From assembly GCA_963921425.1 (NCBI GenBank), contig OY992837.1:21468630-21532629 (forward strand): a stretch of 64,000 nucleotides of DNA, in the 5' to 3' direction. The stretch is from Dryas octopetala (Eukaryota; Streptophyta; Magnoliopsida; Rosales; Rosaceae). This document shows, one piece after another, positions 11,487-24,330 of the stretch; position 1 is the stretch's first letter, and every line of letters starts with the position of its first letter. A program made the position numbers and the translations under genes. The notes beneath the pieces are model-generated. The model worked only from the letters and a program-made list of their open reading frames with translations, did not search any database and was not told the origin of the DNA.

Positions 11487-13068
11487 AGATTTGAAGCTGT
11501 GAAACTTGCTAGTATCAATCAGTATTAGCTATGGTAGCTGTACAAAAATGGCCATTTTCCTTTTGGGATTTTGACAAATTCTGTTTGGATGTCACCATGT
11601 TTTTCATCCTAGTCTAGGAAATTTAGACTTAAATGAAGCTGTTGGTTGATTTGAAAGTTGGTTTTGTTTGTAAGAATGATTTTTTTTTTTGTGTAATATG
11701 ATACTTTAAAGTTTTTCCTTTACTATTCTAGATGAGAAATTGTGTATATTTCTTTTCGAAGACATAGCCTTGCAAAGTTCCAAGTTTCAACTAGAAATTT
11801 TTGAAGATTACAGTTTCTTGACAGCTACAGCTTTCTTAGGATTACAGGTTTTTGGGATTCATGTATCCTTGCTCTTTGGTTTATGAAGAATTGCATAATT
11901 TGCATTGCTTCCAGGCTTTGTTTATGACCCGCAATACCATCTGATTTACCCTGTATACCGATTGTAGTGCCCAATGCAATCTGATTTACTCTTATTGGGG
12001 TTGATAAGCTCAGTTTGGTAGTGTCGCCTGCTTACAAGGTGTTTTTTATGATTAAAATTGGCCTTGTCTGGTCTGTCTGCCATCATGTAAAGCGCAGATG
12101 GGGCTTCAGGTGAAAATTTGAAATATTATTGTGTGACAATAACGTTACATGATGTATTGATATGGTCTTATGAAGTGGCCCACATAATTTTTTTTTTTTT
12201 TTGAGAAAACACCCATGTAATTAATAGTGTGTTGGATCTAGAGTTTCGGCCTGTTGTTTATTATGTCCCTAAATGCTTTGATCTTGATTATTGATGGACT
12301 TATAGTTAGATGCTATGCAAATGCTATGCAAATAATAAGAGAAAACAAAGACTGTAAAACACACACAAGATTTGTTATCGAGGTTCGGCTAACTTTGCCT
12401 ACGTCCCCGTGTGATCTTTAGAGAATCACAGCTGCACTATGAAGATTAGAAAGAGATTACAAGAACCTATTGAAACCCTAACTAATCCCCAAAACTCGAG
12501 CTTCACTTCTCTCTATCACTCTTGGCCTTTCTTTGTTTCTGTCCCTTATATTTTCTGAAGTAATTCTAGCAAGCCTATTTATATATATAAGTTGCTGATT
12601 ACATTCCTTAACTTATTAGGATAGCCTAAACCTTCTAGAATAGGGAAAGGAACTTTCTTTCCTAAATCTAACCTTAAATCAACTAGGAATACTAAAGAGA
12701 ACTATTTCTTAAAGCTACTAGGAAATACTTGTGCACACTTTTCTCTAGTTTCCTAAACTAATTAGGAATCCTAAAACCAACTAGGACTTCAACGAGCCAA
12801 ACACAACACGGCCTGTAATAATTTGATCAGTCCCACAAAAGTTCACGTCAGATGAAAAAGGGGAATGTGAGATCAGAGTATGGGCAAGTTTCACTTTTCT
12901 TTTATCTCTTTCACCTTTTAGCCTTCAAAACTAACTTGAGCCTCCCTGGCTGGAAATGAAGAAAGCGTTAATAATGATTTACCTTTTTGTTTGGTGCATT
13001 GCTTCTTTCTTATGTAATTGAATCACCATGAAAAGCCTTGTTATGCAGGGATGACCTTAAAGACACAT
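11487..13068. other. ALY 3'UTR and non-coding spacer
   Basis: The first few hundred bases after the stop are T-rich and probably 3'UTR. From ~12320 to 12850 there is a block with TATCGAGGTTCGGCTAA and CCTACGTCCCCG, wording I associate with decayed plant copia-type elements, but no ends were found. No gene seen. Confidence 0.4.
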
Positions 13069-15190
13069 TGACATGACTGTCCCCAGATTTTATCCTGGAA
13101 CCCGGAGTGACCCTGTGGAGTCCAACACCCATCAGGTGTTAGGCCCGTTAATCTCCATTGCAATCCAAAATTTGTATCTAAATTTAAACAAAGCATAACT
13201 AAATATAATTTTACAGCATCAAAATACATAAAAACAAATAAGACAAAAAACATTGTGCTAACAATGTTGACGGACGAATGGTAGGGAAAACTGATGCCTC
13301 GACGTGGTGCGGTCCGACCTCAGCGATCTCTAAAACCTTGGGGGAAACGTAAAAAATAAAACGTGAGAATAATCTCTGTGAGTGGACAAAAATAAACTTT
13401 AAAACAAACCTTTGAAAACCATTTGTAAAACTGTTCGTTTACTTTAAACTCATTTCTTTAAAGATCCTCCAGTCTTAAAACCATTTTTCAAATCCATTTT
13501 TAAATTATCCCAAAACTGTAAATCGAATTCTGGAGAACAAATAATACTCTCAAGCTGTAAAACTATTAAAATATCTGAAATAAAAACGCAATGTTCTACT
13601 GAACTAACATTTAAAATATTTACTGATATAAATTTATTTCTCAAAATACTCTACAAATTGAAACCTAACGCCACACTAGTACTCGAGGGCAAACTGGTCA
13701 TATGTGTGTATACAGAGCTAATAATGCTGGTCATACACAGTCGAGTTATCTCTAGGCAAGGCAAAGCAAATATGTAATGCTGGTCATACACCGCCGGCTA
13801 GGCAGGTATAGAGCAATATATAATGTTAGTCATACACCGCCGACTAGAAAAGTGCAGAGTAAATGCCGGTCATACACCGCTAAGTTATCTCTAGGTGAGT
13901 GTAGAACAAATCTATATCTGCTGAGCGGGTACTAATATGACGGTTTGAAACCGCTTTTGGATATCTCAGGAATACTCATCCAGATAAAAACTGAAAAAAA
14001 TAATGTTTTTAGTAAATCTGCTTAAATAAAATCATTCTCAAATCGTGAAAACTGCTCAATCAAAATCCTTTCCAAAGAAATAGAAATTTTAATCATAAAC
14101 AACTTAAAATAATACCCAAGAACCATTTCCATAATAAACCTTTCGTATGAAAATCATGCAATGCATCCATAATCTCAAAATCTCACTTCCTTAACTCATA
14201 TCAAAACAATTGTTTTTTAACAAAAGATTTTCGAACTTATGCAATTCAACAGATTTCCAAAACATCTGGTAAATCATTAATCGAAAATACCAAGATAGTT
14301 AATCATAAATTTAAGCTTCCAAATAATAATAGTAAATCATTATCATTTTCCTCTTTTCAAAATGAATAAACGTACACTAGCTTTTTCAAATCCCTCAATT
14401 AAATTAGCATGCAATTTTTAAATAATTTTCTTTAAATAGATAATCATAAATTGCATAAAACATTTATAAAACAAAGTCCACTCATGGTTTACACTGAGTT
14501 ATGCCGAATCCTTTCCAGAATTGATTCCTACTCACGATCTTTCACTTATTTGCCACTAGAATAGCCAAGGGGTGAAGCTCATTCGACCTAATATAAAAAC
14601 ACACCCAGATTCATAATTTGAGAAATTTATTATACGAATCCCAAGTAAATAGATAAAATGATCGATATGCCCTCATAGTCGAACGGGGTCTAAGTTTTTG
14701 TTTTCCTTAAAATTTTCCAATCCGGTCAACACCACTCAAACCAACATCAAGACTCAACATCTTCCTCAAATAACAATCTCGGTTTCCCAATCAATTAAAC
14801 CAACACTTCTTATTCTCTCCATAACCAATATAAACCATAATAAAACAAAGATATAAATAAAAATCATCAAATCATACCAATACTTCCTCAAAATTAATTA
14901 GATCATTCTGGCCGAACGATTACCAAATCATCAATCAATAACCTCGATAATAGACATTTCTCATCTAAATCAGCAATTATTCTCAGGGCATCTCTATAAC
15001 TCCCAATTAATCTCTTAGCCTCAAAATCATCATCCACTCATTCTCATAATCCAATCTTACACTTAACCTCCTCTAACTTACAACAACAAATCACATAAAA
15101 CAGACAATTCACCCACGGTACTCAACAATATAACCATATAAATTTCATTCACCGTGCAACTTGTGAAAAGACAAAATTGCCCTTCAGGCG
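13069..15190 (-). mobile_element. Truncated gypsy-type LTR (same family as the LTR at 49637-52797)
   Basis: On the minus strand this matches the last two-thirds of the 49637-52797 LTR in order. It has the ACCAGCATT/GTATGACC minisatellite (13695-13915), AAAGCGGTTTCAAACCG, the GAGTGGACAAAAAT block and the GGGCCTAACACC block, and ends ..GTCA at 13069. The start of the LTR is missing: homology stops at 15190, where copia LTR sequence begins. No coding content. Confidence 0.75.
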
Positions 15191-16286
15191 TATTGTGCAT
15201 CCTTGTGCAAACACCTTGAAGCTAGCAATCAATCATTCATGTCATTGGCAGCTCCTCCTTGAGCTCTTCAATGCACGCCACCGATTGCACCCAAGAAAGT
15301 GGATTCAATGATATAGCTGATGTGAAATGATATGCAAATCTTGATACTATAAAAATCAGCCTTCTCAAGCAGGAGACATGAAAAGGCTAATGAAGAATCT
15401 TTAATCTAAAAATCTAAATGAATGTGTTTATGAATATGTGAAAAGATTTTAAACAACACTCAAACCCATTCAGATTTTAGAGGAAAAAAAAGTTAAGAAA
15501 AAATCATTTTATGTTTGAAAATCCAAATCATTTTTCTTACTTGAAAGGATGAGCACACACCCACAAAAATGCTCACTCCTCACGCAGCCAGCGTGCCCAT
15601 ATAAAATTGATGTCTCTCACAAAAAACCCAGGCCAAGCACACCACAAATACTCACGACACACACATGCCCCTGCTGCCCGTGCCACGTGGAAGCTAAGAA
15701 GTGGTTGTCCACAAGAGAAAAATAAAGGCATATTTCTTTTGTCCTAGAGAGGTATCCTAGTACAACTAAGGATAAGAATTAGAAGCTGTAAAATCAGATA
15801 TTTCTTTATTTTGCAAAAATCAGAAATGGAGAAGATGATGAATAGTGCTGAGGTGTGTGAGTGAGTGGCGTGAAAGTGATGAGATGCAATCAGATCTGAT
15901 TGATTTAGTGAGGGAACCAAATCATGCGCTGTGCACATGCATGTTTAGAAAAACAGAAAATGGGCTTTTAATGAAATGGGCTTTAAGAAAGTAAAAACCC
16001 GAAATGACCCTACTGCAGTGACTGTCATTTAACCACTGTACGTGAAGACCATTGTCCTTATGTTTAGTGAAAGACTAGTCAAACAAACAAAAAACTGTTA
16101 TTTTCATGAAATGCATGAAGTGCAGTATACCTTGGGTCTTTGTGCATTGCTACTTCATTTTTGACTTCTTCAATGCAACTGATCTTGCCCTTAATTCTAG
16201 CCTAGAGCTTGTGAGTGATTAAATAAAATTAAATACAATGATTTTGACAAGGAAAAAGCCAATATATCAAATCCTAAAAGCTAGCA
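15191..16286 (-). repeat. Copia 3' LTR (copy A), truncated at its end
   Basis: Starts (minus strand) TGCTAGCTTTTAGG next to the polypurine tract and closely matches 20575-21672, with only scattered differences by eye. The final ~570 bases present in copy B (20004-20574) are missing at the junction with the gypsy LTR. Confidence 0.85.
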
Positions 16287-16287
16287 A

Positions 16288-16300
16288 TCTCCCCCTTTGG
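16288..16300 (-). promoter_or_regulatory. Copia polypurine tract
   Basis: On the minus strand CCAAAGGGGGAGA directly precedes the 3' LTR start, the usual place for the plus-strand primer. Confidence 0.8.
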
Positions 16301-17886
16301 CTTTTCTTGACAAAACATCAACCAATTCACCTCACAAGACTCTCAATACACAGCCCAACACTTTGTTATAAGCTTCCAAAAAATGTACCTACAAGAAGAA
16401 GTACTTGCACAACACAAAACCTGATAGTACATCAACCAATGCAGTTTAAACACAGCAAGCAGTGTAGATTAAACAAATACATTCTCCCCCTTTTTGTCAT
16501 GGCAAGACAAAAGGGCACACACAAACAATAAGAGTGAAGTTTAAGAGTACATAGAGTTGGAAGAATATGCAAGAAAACTCAAAAGCTACATGCTCAAAGA
16601 GAAATTGAAGTAAATGCCATAACTTCCCTGAAATTTGAACTCTCCCTAAAGACAAACTCCCCCTAAATGCTAACTCCCCCTAAAGTTGATAATCTGCAGC
16701 AGCTGTAGCATCTCGATACCGGGCTTACAGAATATAAACATGTAATATGAGGAAGAGCTAGAGAAGAAAATAGGCATGCAGAAAAGTCTGAAATGCCCTT
16801 TAATGAACAGTAATCCCAAGGGCTGAATGGACCTGTTAAAATGACTGTATGTGACAATTGCAGACCAGTCAAAATGAACAAAATTCGTACATAACAAAAC
16901 TGGAACATAAAGCAGCCATATGATTTGACAAAGGATAGAGGAATCTTTGAGGAGATGGAAACCATGACAATTGACATAACAAAGAGAACTTAGAAATCAA
17001 AGATCTTACTTCCAAACACTTGTGCTTCATTGTTTTATTGAAATTTAGACCAAAGGACACTACATGCATGAAATTTTCATGAAAGGATTTGAAACACATC
17101 TATCCCACTCCAACTGATATGAAAAAGAGAAACTAGCAAGATTTTACGATCAAATGAACACATTTGGGATATAGGGAGGTCATTGCTAGCAATCAAGTCT
17201 TGTTCTAGGAATAAAACAATGTCAAAGACAACAAAAAAGTTAGATAAGTTTTATCCACAAAAAGAGATTAGAATTTGACCACTCAAGAAAATTTCTAATT
17301 TATGAACAAATCTTAAAAACAAAGTTTTTCAACTCATGACAATGGCTATGGGAAAAAATTATTTCTATATTTTGTTTGGGCACACCCCATATTAAGTGCA
17401 ATGATTTGGTCCAATTTTGCGACTCTTAAACCTAGAACACCACAAAAACACCTTATTACTCCCTAGGGCCGTGACTTCTTTGGTCACACTTTTTTTTTTT
17501 TAAATTTTGTATGGTGCACATTTGTTCAAATGAGGAAAACTTAGCTTAAGATGGGTCACAAAGGAGAAATTATGTTGAAAGACTAAATTGTATCCTCAAA
17601 CAAATTGTCTTTGAAAAGTATTTAACAAGTTTGATTGACCATGACAAAGTGTTAAATAGAAAGAGACCTCAAAGCTAACATTTGATAAGAAGAAGGGATT
17701 ATGCTTATTGACATATTAAAATTTATGTGCAAAGTCCCTTTTTAAAATCAAGTAGAGTATGACTGTAGTGTTGATATCCTCCAATTATTATGCAAAATGC
17801 AAACTTAGACATAAAATAAAATTGACATTGAAGCACAAATATTGGAAGATAGATCAATTATTGGGTACACTAGAAACATGGACCAC
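16301..17886 (-). other. Non-coding 3' part of the copia internal region
   Basis: About 1.6 kb between the protease remnant and the polypurine tract. In an autonomous element this position would follow several kilobases of integrase-RT-RNase H sequence; none was seen. It contains CTCCCCCT words (~16640-16685) that resemble duplicated polypurine-tract sequence. Confidence 0.5.
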
Positions 17887-19932
17887 TCATTTACTACTCA
17901 CATAAGACTTTTCATCACCCCCGAAAGTGACAATCCCACCATCATAAGGTGCTAGTGAAGTGAATACTTCCTCAACACCAGTCATTTTTCTTTTTGTGGC
18001 TGAAAATTCAGTCATGGCCACAAGACATTTGGTGATATTTTTCTCAACCCATTTTTGCTTTGGACTTGACTTTTGTTTGGGAAGTGGGGTGACAAGTAAA
18101 GTAATTTTGGTTACCTCTTTGAGTAGATTGTTCACTTGCTCTTGTAGAGAAATACTTCTCTTTGCTTCATTTGATTTCTTTCCTCTAAGTTTGTTGCAAT
18201 TTGGTTTAATGTGACCTTTTACATTACAATGATGACAAACCGGGACAAACCTTGTTTTTCTATGTGAAGTAGAGCAATCAATTTATGTGACACTTGGTGT
18301 AGCTTGATTTGACTTAGAATGAGATGCATTTTGACCAATGTCAATGAAACCTAGACCCTTTTTGACACCATGATCAGATTTTGACTTAACAAAAATGGTC
18401 TTTGTGTTAGATACACTAGGACTATTTTCACTAAAACCCAAACTGGTCTTGTCCCCATGATGCTTTCCAATCCTAAGCATCCTATCAACCTTTTCAGCCC
18501 CAATGGTGAGCTCAACAATGCTCTCATTTGCATCATGTACTTCTTTTTGAAGTTTCTCATTCGAAGATTCAAAGTAGATGTTGCTCTCCTTCAGCACTTT
18601 GACTTGATTTTCTAGATTTTGTTTCAAGATAGCCACAATTTCTAATTCACTCTCTAATGACTCAATCTTCTCACTCAATTTCAATTTAGCATTCTTTAGT
18701 TTCTGATTTTCTTCCTTTATGCCAAGTGTTTCGGTGAAAAGTAAGTCATACTTATCACAGAGTGCAGTGTAAGACTCATCACCAAGAGGAAATTCTGAGT
18801 CAGACCCACCATCAACTTTTTCAATCTCCTTGATTGATGCAACAAACGCAACTTCATCACCCTCAATGTCGGATGAAGACTCACAATCATTTGAGTCTTC
18901 ACACTCACTATCAATCCAAGTGATCTTCATGGCTTTATTCTTACTTGAAGAATAATTCTTTCTATTATTTGCCCATTCAATTGCTATGTGACCTATTCCA
19001 CCCCAAGTGTAACATTTCACTTCTCTCTTGGTTGTTCTTTCTTCTTTAAAGTTAGGCTTTCTCACTTGTTTTCTCTCAAATGAATTCTCTCCTTGAGGTT
19101 TGAACTTGAAGTCCTTGAAGTTGTTACCACTAGTCCTAGCTTCTCTCCTTTTATTCTTAAGAATTCGCCTAAACTTTTTGACAAACAAGTCAACCTCATC
19201 ATCGGACGTTGATGATTTTACTCAAGTTTTCACTCATTTCTTTGACACTTTGCAAAACAATATCCTTTGACTTCTTGCTGTCCCTTTCATCCATTTCAAG
19301 CTCCATCTAAAAAGTTTTAAGCTTTCCTACCAATTTACCAATTTTAAGTTCATCCAAATTTTGGACTTCTTGAATTGCATGTTTCTTAAATTGAAATCTC
19401 TTAGGTAGAGATCTAAGAACCTTTTGGACAATGGTAGACTCCTCATATGGTTTACCTAAGGACAAGGCTTCATTTGTGAAAGCTTCCAACCTTTCATAGA
19501 ACTCAGAGAATGACTCGGACTCTTTATCCTAATTTCTTCAAATTTGGAATGTACCATTTGAAGCTTGAGCGACCTAAGTTGTTTTTCCCCTTCATGAACA
19601 ACCCTAAGCTTGTTCCAAGCTTGCCTAGCCGTGACACAATGTTGTATATGTGCAAATTGTGAGGAAGATAGCGCAATGACAATAGCATTTCTAGCTTTCT
19701 TGTTGGAGCTAGAGGCCGTGACTTCGGCTAAAGACCATTCGAACCTAAGCTTAGGTGTTTCAATCCCATCAACAGTTCGAGTGGGAGGAATCCACTCAAC
19801 AGTGAGATACTCATATGCCAACTCGTCATAGGCATCAAGGAAAATTTTTAATTTCTCACTCCAAGCAGCGTAGTTGCTGTCATCAAAGAATGGAGGAGAG
19901 TTGCAAGACCCTGCAACTCGATCTCTTTCCAT
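17887..19932 (-). pseudogene. Copia gag with protease remnant (broken)
   Basis: Starts MERDRVAGSCNSPPFFDDSN and follows the UBN2-type copia gag pattern (NYAAWSEKLKIFLDA, SLPKRFQFKKHAI). One frame change near 19530 and stops near 19190 and 18280 break it. Two zinc knuckles are visible: the first, CYTWGGIGHIAIEW, has lost two cysteines; the second, CHHCNVKGHIKPNC (~18200-18245), keeps CX2CX4HX4C. A coiled-coil-like acidic segment lies between them. The last part reads KMTGVEEVFTSL..DGGIVTFGG, the region just after the copia protease active site. The WxxDSGxS active-site block is absent, so the protease is dead. Non-functional as a polyprotein. Confidence 0.8.
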
Positions 19933-19989
19933 CTAGACACACCTAAAAACAAACAACACCCTAGGATCTCTCTATTTGTTTAGAGTAGC

Positions 19990-20001
19990 GCACTGATACC
20001 A
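19990..20001 (-). promoter_or_regulatory. Copia primer-binding site (initiator Met-tRNA type)
   Basis: Minus strand TGGTATCAGTGC lies two bases after the LTR B end (..AAACTTTCA), matching the usual plant initiator-Met-tRNA primer site. Confidence 0.85.
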
Positions 20002-20003
20002 AT

Positions 20004-21672
20004 TGAAAGTTTGTATTAGGTGATTTATCTACTTAATAAACTTGATTAAATCCACTGTCAGTGATAGGACCCCAATTTTTGTTTTATATGATCATTCAGG
20101 AACTAGTCAAGCAGACACAACTCTGATGATACAGTAGCTAAAATCTGAAACTCCAAATTGACTTGTAAAACCAAAACACCTTTAATAAATATCACAAGTC
20201 AGAACACACCAAGGAATTGAGTGACAACCTATGCACTCAAAGGATCCATCAATGTAGGCATCCCAGTGCTATCAACAATTAAAGTGGTGTGTGGGCAGAT
20301 TTATCAAACTTTCATTTAGCATTCAAGGGTTAAGTTAACATGCTAAAGTGAAGTGTGTGATCTTGTGATGTTATTTCCAGATTAATAATTAGCAACACAG
20401 AGGAAATAAACAACAAATAAGGCACAAGATTGTTCACCCAGAAAACTACTAACGGTTAAAAACTGGGGGTCTTTTCCAGCTGACCAAGCAATCCAATATC
20501 AAGGATTTCAATACAAGCAATCACACAACAAGCTCAATCACTCTAGTCCTGATACTAAGTGGCAGCTTCTTACCATTGTGCATCCTTGTGCAAACACGTT
20601 GAAGCTAGCAATCAATCATTCATGTCATTGGCAGCTCTCCTGGAGCTCTTCAACGCACGGCACCGATTGCACCCAAGCAAGTGGATTCAATGATATAGAT
20701 GATGTAGAATGATATGCAAATCTGGATACTATATATAAAAATCAGCCTTCTCAAGCAAGTGACATGAAAAGTCTAATGGAGAATCCTTAATCTAAAAATC
20801 TAAATGAATGTGTTTATGAATATGTGAAAAGATTTTAAACAACACTCAAACCCATTTAGATTTTAGAGGAAAAACAAGTTAAGAAAAAATCATTTTATGT
20901 TTGAAAATCCAAAGCATTTTTCTTACTTGAAAGGATGAGCACACACCCACAAAAACATACACTCCTCACGCAACCAGCATGCCCAGATAAAATTGACGTC
21001 TCTCACAAAAAACCCAGGCCAAGCATACCACAAATACTCACGACGCTCACATGCCCCTGCTGCCCGTGCCACGTGGAAGCTAAGAAGTGACTGTCCACAA
21101 GAGACAAATGAAGGAATATTCCTTTTTTCCTAAAGAGGTATCCTAGTACAACTAAGGATAAGAATTAGGAGCTGTAAAATCAGATATTTCTTTATTTTGC
21201 AAAAATCAGAATTGGAGAAGATGATGAATAGTGTTGAGGTGTGTGAATGAGTGGCGTGAAAGTGATGAGATGCAATCAGATCTTATTGATTCAGTGAGGG
21301 AACCAAATCATGTGTTGTGCACATGCATGTTTAGAAAAACAGAAAATGGGCTTTCAATGAAATGAGTTTTAAAAAGCAAAAAACCCGAAATGGCCCCACT
21401 GCAGTGACTGTCATTTAACCACTGTACGTGAAGACCATTGTCCTTATGTTTATTGAAAGACTAGTCAAACAGACAAAAAACTGTTATTTTCATGAAATGC
21501 ATGAAGTGCAGTATACCTTGGGTCTTTGTGCATTGCTACTTCATTCTTGACTTCTTCAATGCAACTGATTTTGCCCTTAATTCTAGCCTAGAGCTTGTGA
21601 GTGATTAAATAAAATTAAATACAATGATTTTGACAAGGAAAAAGCCAATATATCAAACCCTAGAAGCTAACA
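20004..21672 (-). repeat. Copia 5' LTR (copy B), 1669 bp
   Basis: Minus strand TGTTAGCTTCTAGG ... AAACTTTCA. Full length, and the reference for truncated copies A and C. Confidence 0.85.
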
Positions 21673-23354
21673 TCTACTTAATAAACTTGATTAAATTCAC
21701 TGTCAGTAATCGGACCCCAATTTTTGTTTTATATGATCATTCATGAACTACTCAAGCAGACACAACTCTGACGATACAGTAGCTAAAATCTGAAAACACA
21801 GATTGACTTGTAAAACCAAAACAACTTTTGTAAATATCACAAATCAAAACACACCAAGGAATTGAGTGACAACCTATGCACTCAAAGGATTCATCAATGT
21901 AGGCATCCCAGTGCTATCAACAACTAAAGTGGTGTGTGGACAGATTTATCAAACTTACATTTAGCATTTAAAAGTTTAAGTTAACATGCTAAAGTGAAGT
22001 GTGTGATTTTGTGATGTAATTTCCAGATTAATAATTAGCAACACAATGGAAATAAACAACAAACAAGACACAAGATTGTTCACCTAGAAAACCACTAACG
22101 GTTAAAAACTGGGGGTCTTTTCCAGCTGACCAAGCAATCCAATATCAAGGGTTTCAATACAAGCAATCACACAACAAGGTCAATCACTCTAGTCCTAATA
22201 CTAAGTGGCAGCTTTTTACCATTGTGCGTCCTTGCGCAAACACGTTGAAGCCGGCAATCAATCATTCATGTCGTTGGCAGCTCCTCCTTGAGCTCTTCAA
22301 CGCACGGCACCGATCGCACCCTAGTAAGTGGATTCCAAAAATAATGCAGTGAAATGATATGAAAATTTGGATTATATAAAAATCAGCCTTCTCAAGCAAA
22401 AGACATGACAAGGCTAATGGAGAATCTTTAATCTAAAAATTTAAATGAATGTGTTTATAAATATGTGAAAAGATTTAGAACGACACTCAAACCCATTCAG
22501 ATTTTAGAGGGTGAAAAACAAGTTAAAAAAATCATTTTAGATTGAGAAAATCAAGAACATTTTCTTACTTGAAAAAGGATGAGTACTCACACAAATTACC
22601 CAGGCTGACACGCAACAAGAATACCCACAGAAAATTATGCTCATCAACCCACACAGCAAAAACTGAACCGATACATCCATATACCCATACACCACACACA
22701 CATCCTCACCGTGTTTGCCGAAGCCACATGGAAGCCAATCAATGGCTGTCCACAAGAGACAAATGAAAGGCATATTCCTTTTGTCCTAGAGAGGTATTCT
22801 AGTACTGATAAGGATAGGAATGAGGAGCTGTAAAATCATATATTTTTTTATTTTGCAAATGAAAGGCATATTCCTTTTGTCCTAGAAATGGGGAAGATGA
22901 TGAATAGTGTTGAGGTGTGTGAGTGAGTGGTGTGAAAGTGATGAGAAGAAGATCTGATCTGATTGATTCAGTGAAGAAACCAAATCATGTGCTGTGCACA
23001 TGCATGTTTAGAAAAACAGAAAATGGGCTTTAAATGAAATAGGCTTTAAGAAGCAAAACCCGAAATGGCCCCACTGAAGTGACTGTCATTTAAGTGTTAA
23101 CCACTGTACGTGAAGAATATTGTGCTTATGTTCAATGAAGGACTAATCAAATAGACAAAAAGCTGTTATTTTCATGAAATGCATAAAGTGCAGTATACCT
23201 TGGGTCTTTGTGCATTGCAACTTCATTCTTGATTTCTTCAATACAACTGATCTTACCCTTAATTCTAGCCTAGAGCTTATGAGTGATTAATGAAAAATAA
23301 ATACAATGATTTTGACAAGGAAAAAGCCAATATATCAAATCCTAGAAACTAACA
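21673..23354 (-). repeat. Abutting older copia LTR (copy C)
   Basis: Minus strand TGTTAGTTTCTAGG ... AAGTAGA. It is the same LTR family but more diverged than A and B, with small indels. It lacks the last 24 bases of the LTR and is followed with no gap by the first base of LTR B. Most simply, B belongs to an element that inserted into C close to C's end. Confidence 0.8.
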
Positions 23355-23426
23355 GAGTGAGATAAGGCACACAATAACCGAATTAATAAAATGGTTATTT
23401 GGTGTATTTTTATTTAATAATAATAA

Positions 23427-24064
23427 GGCTACAATTCAATTTAGACACTAAGCTAGAGGGGGTATTTCAACTACATCCATCAACGACAAAATCATTCAAA
23501 ACCATCTAAAATCTAAATTGAAAAAATGAAATTTTCTTCCTCTTTTCCTTTTTTACTCCTCTCTCTCTCTCTCTCTTCTCTCATTTTTCTTTTTCTTCCC
23601 CGGGTGTCCCTTCTCTCTCGCATGACTTCGCACAGTCCGACCGTAACCAAGCCAACTCTGATCAAGCCCACAGCGCAACACCACCAGCAACCAGCCCGCA
23701 GCTCCTCTCTCTCCCTCAACCATCCCTCTCTTCCCTCTCCTCTCTAGTGCAATTCCCTCCATGTGCGCACCTCAACCCAGCCAAGGCTGACCATTTCCCA
23801 GTGGTGCAAGCCATCCCCCCACGAGCTATAGTTGAGGTTAAGAAGGTTGTGGTGGGGGTGGGGTCGGGAGGGGCTGAGAAGGTTGGCCAGAGAGAGGGAA
23901 GAGAGAGAGAATGAGTGGTGGAGAGGGGTAAACAAGGAAAAGAGGAAGAAAAATTCATTTTTTCAATTTAGAGTTTAGATGGAGAATGTTTTTGAATGAT
24001 TTTGTAGATGATGAATGTAGTTGAAATACCCCCTATAGTTGAGTGTCTAAATTGAACTTTAGCC
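23427..24064. mobile_element. Fold-back element with Mutator-type TSD and GC-rich interior
   Basis: Arms starting GGCTACAATTCAATTTAGAC and ending with the inverse GTCTAAATTGAACTTTAGCC extend about 130-140 bases each. TSD TAATAATAA at 23418-23426 and 24065-24073 (9 bp). The ~370-bp interior (23560-23930) is clearly more GC-rich than its surroundings and CT/GA-rich at its edges. It encodes nothing I recognise; it may be a captured fragment. Confidence 0.8.
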
Positions 24065-24214
24065 TAATAATAATGAACTAGGGCACACTGTAGAGACTTA
24101 ACATAAGTTATTGTGTTGTTTGATGTGTGACCTTACTTGGCATAATTGAACATCATAATTTGATTCAATAGTTACTCGGTAAAGACGCTGTTTGAGAACT
24201 ATTTGTAATACTTG

Positions 24215-24330
24215 TGTTCTTGATGGGCCAGTTGAGCCGAGACACAGCTTAATGGGTTGGTTGGCGACTGAGATACAAATTGATGGGTTGGTTAGGTCGA
24301 GATACAGTTGGGTGAGCCTTTTGGCTGAGA
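24215..24330. repeat. Imperfect tandem repeat (GATGGGTTGGTTAGGTCGAGATACA-like)
   Basis: Roughly 40-base units sharing TGGGTTGGTT and CGAGATACA recur about three times. Such minisatellites are typical of LTR interiors. The remainder of 24074-24489 shows nothing else. Confidence 0.5.

Larger units (their letters stand above)
15191..21672 (-). mobile_element. Non-autonomous copia (SIRE-like) retrotransposon
   Basis: Minus-strand order: 5' LTR B (21672-20004), primer-binding site, degenerate gag with two zinc knuckles, protease remnant, polypurine tract, truncated 3' LTR A. The internal region is only about 3.7 kb and no reverse transcriptase, RNase H or integrase motif is present, so the element depends on partners in trans. 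LTRs A and B look much closer to each other than to the neighbouring LTR C, consistent with A and B belonging to one insertion. Confidence 0.85.

Noticed and set aside
11209..11502. Alternative-frame proteins over the ALY last exon (Leu-Gly and Pro-Val repeats)
   Set aside because: Shadows of the hexanucleotide array; the +1 frame with RGG and the UAP56-binding tail is the real one.
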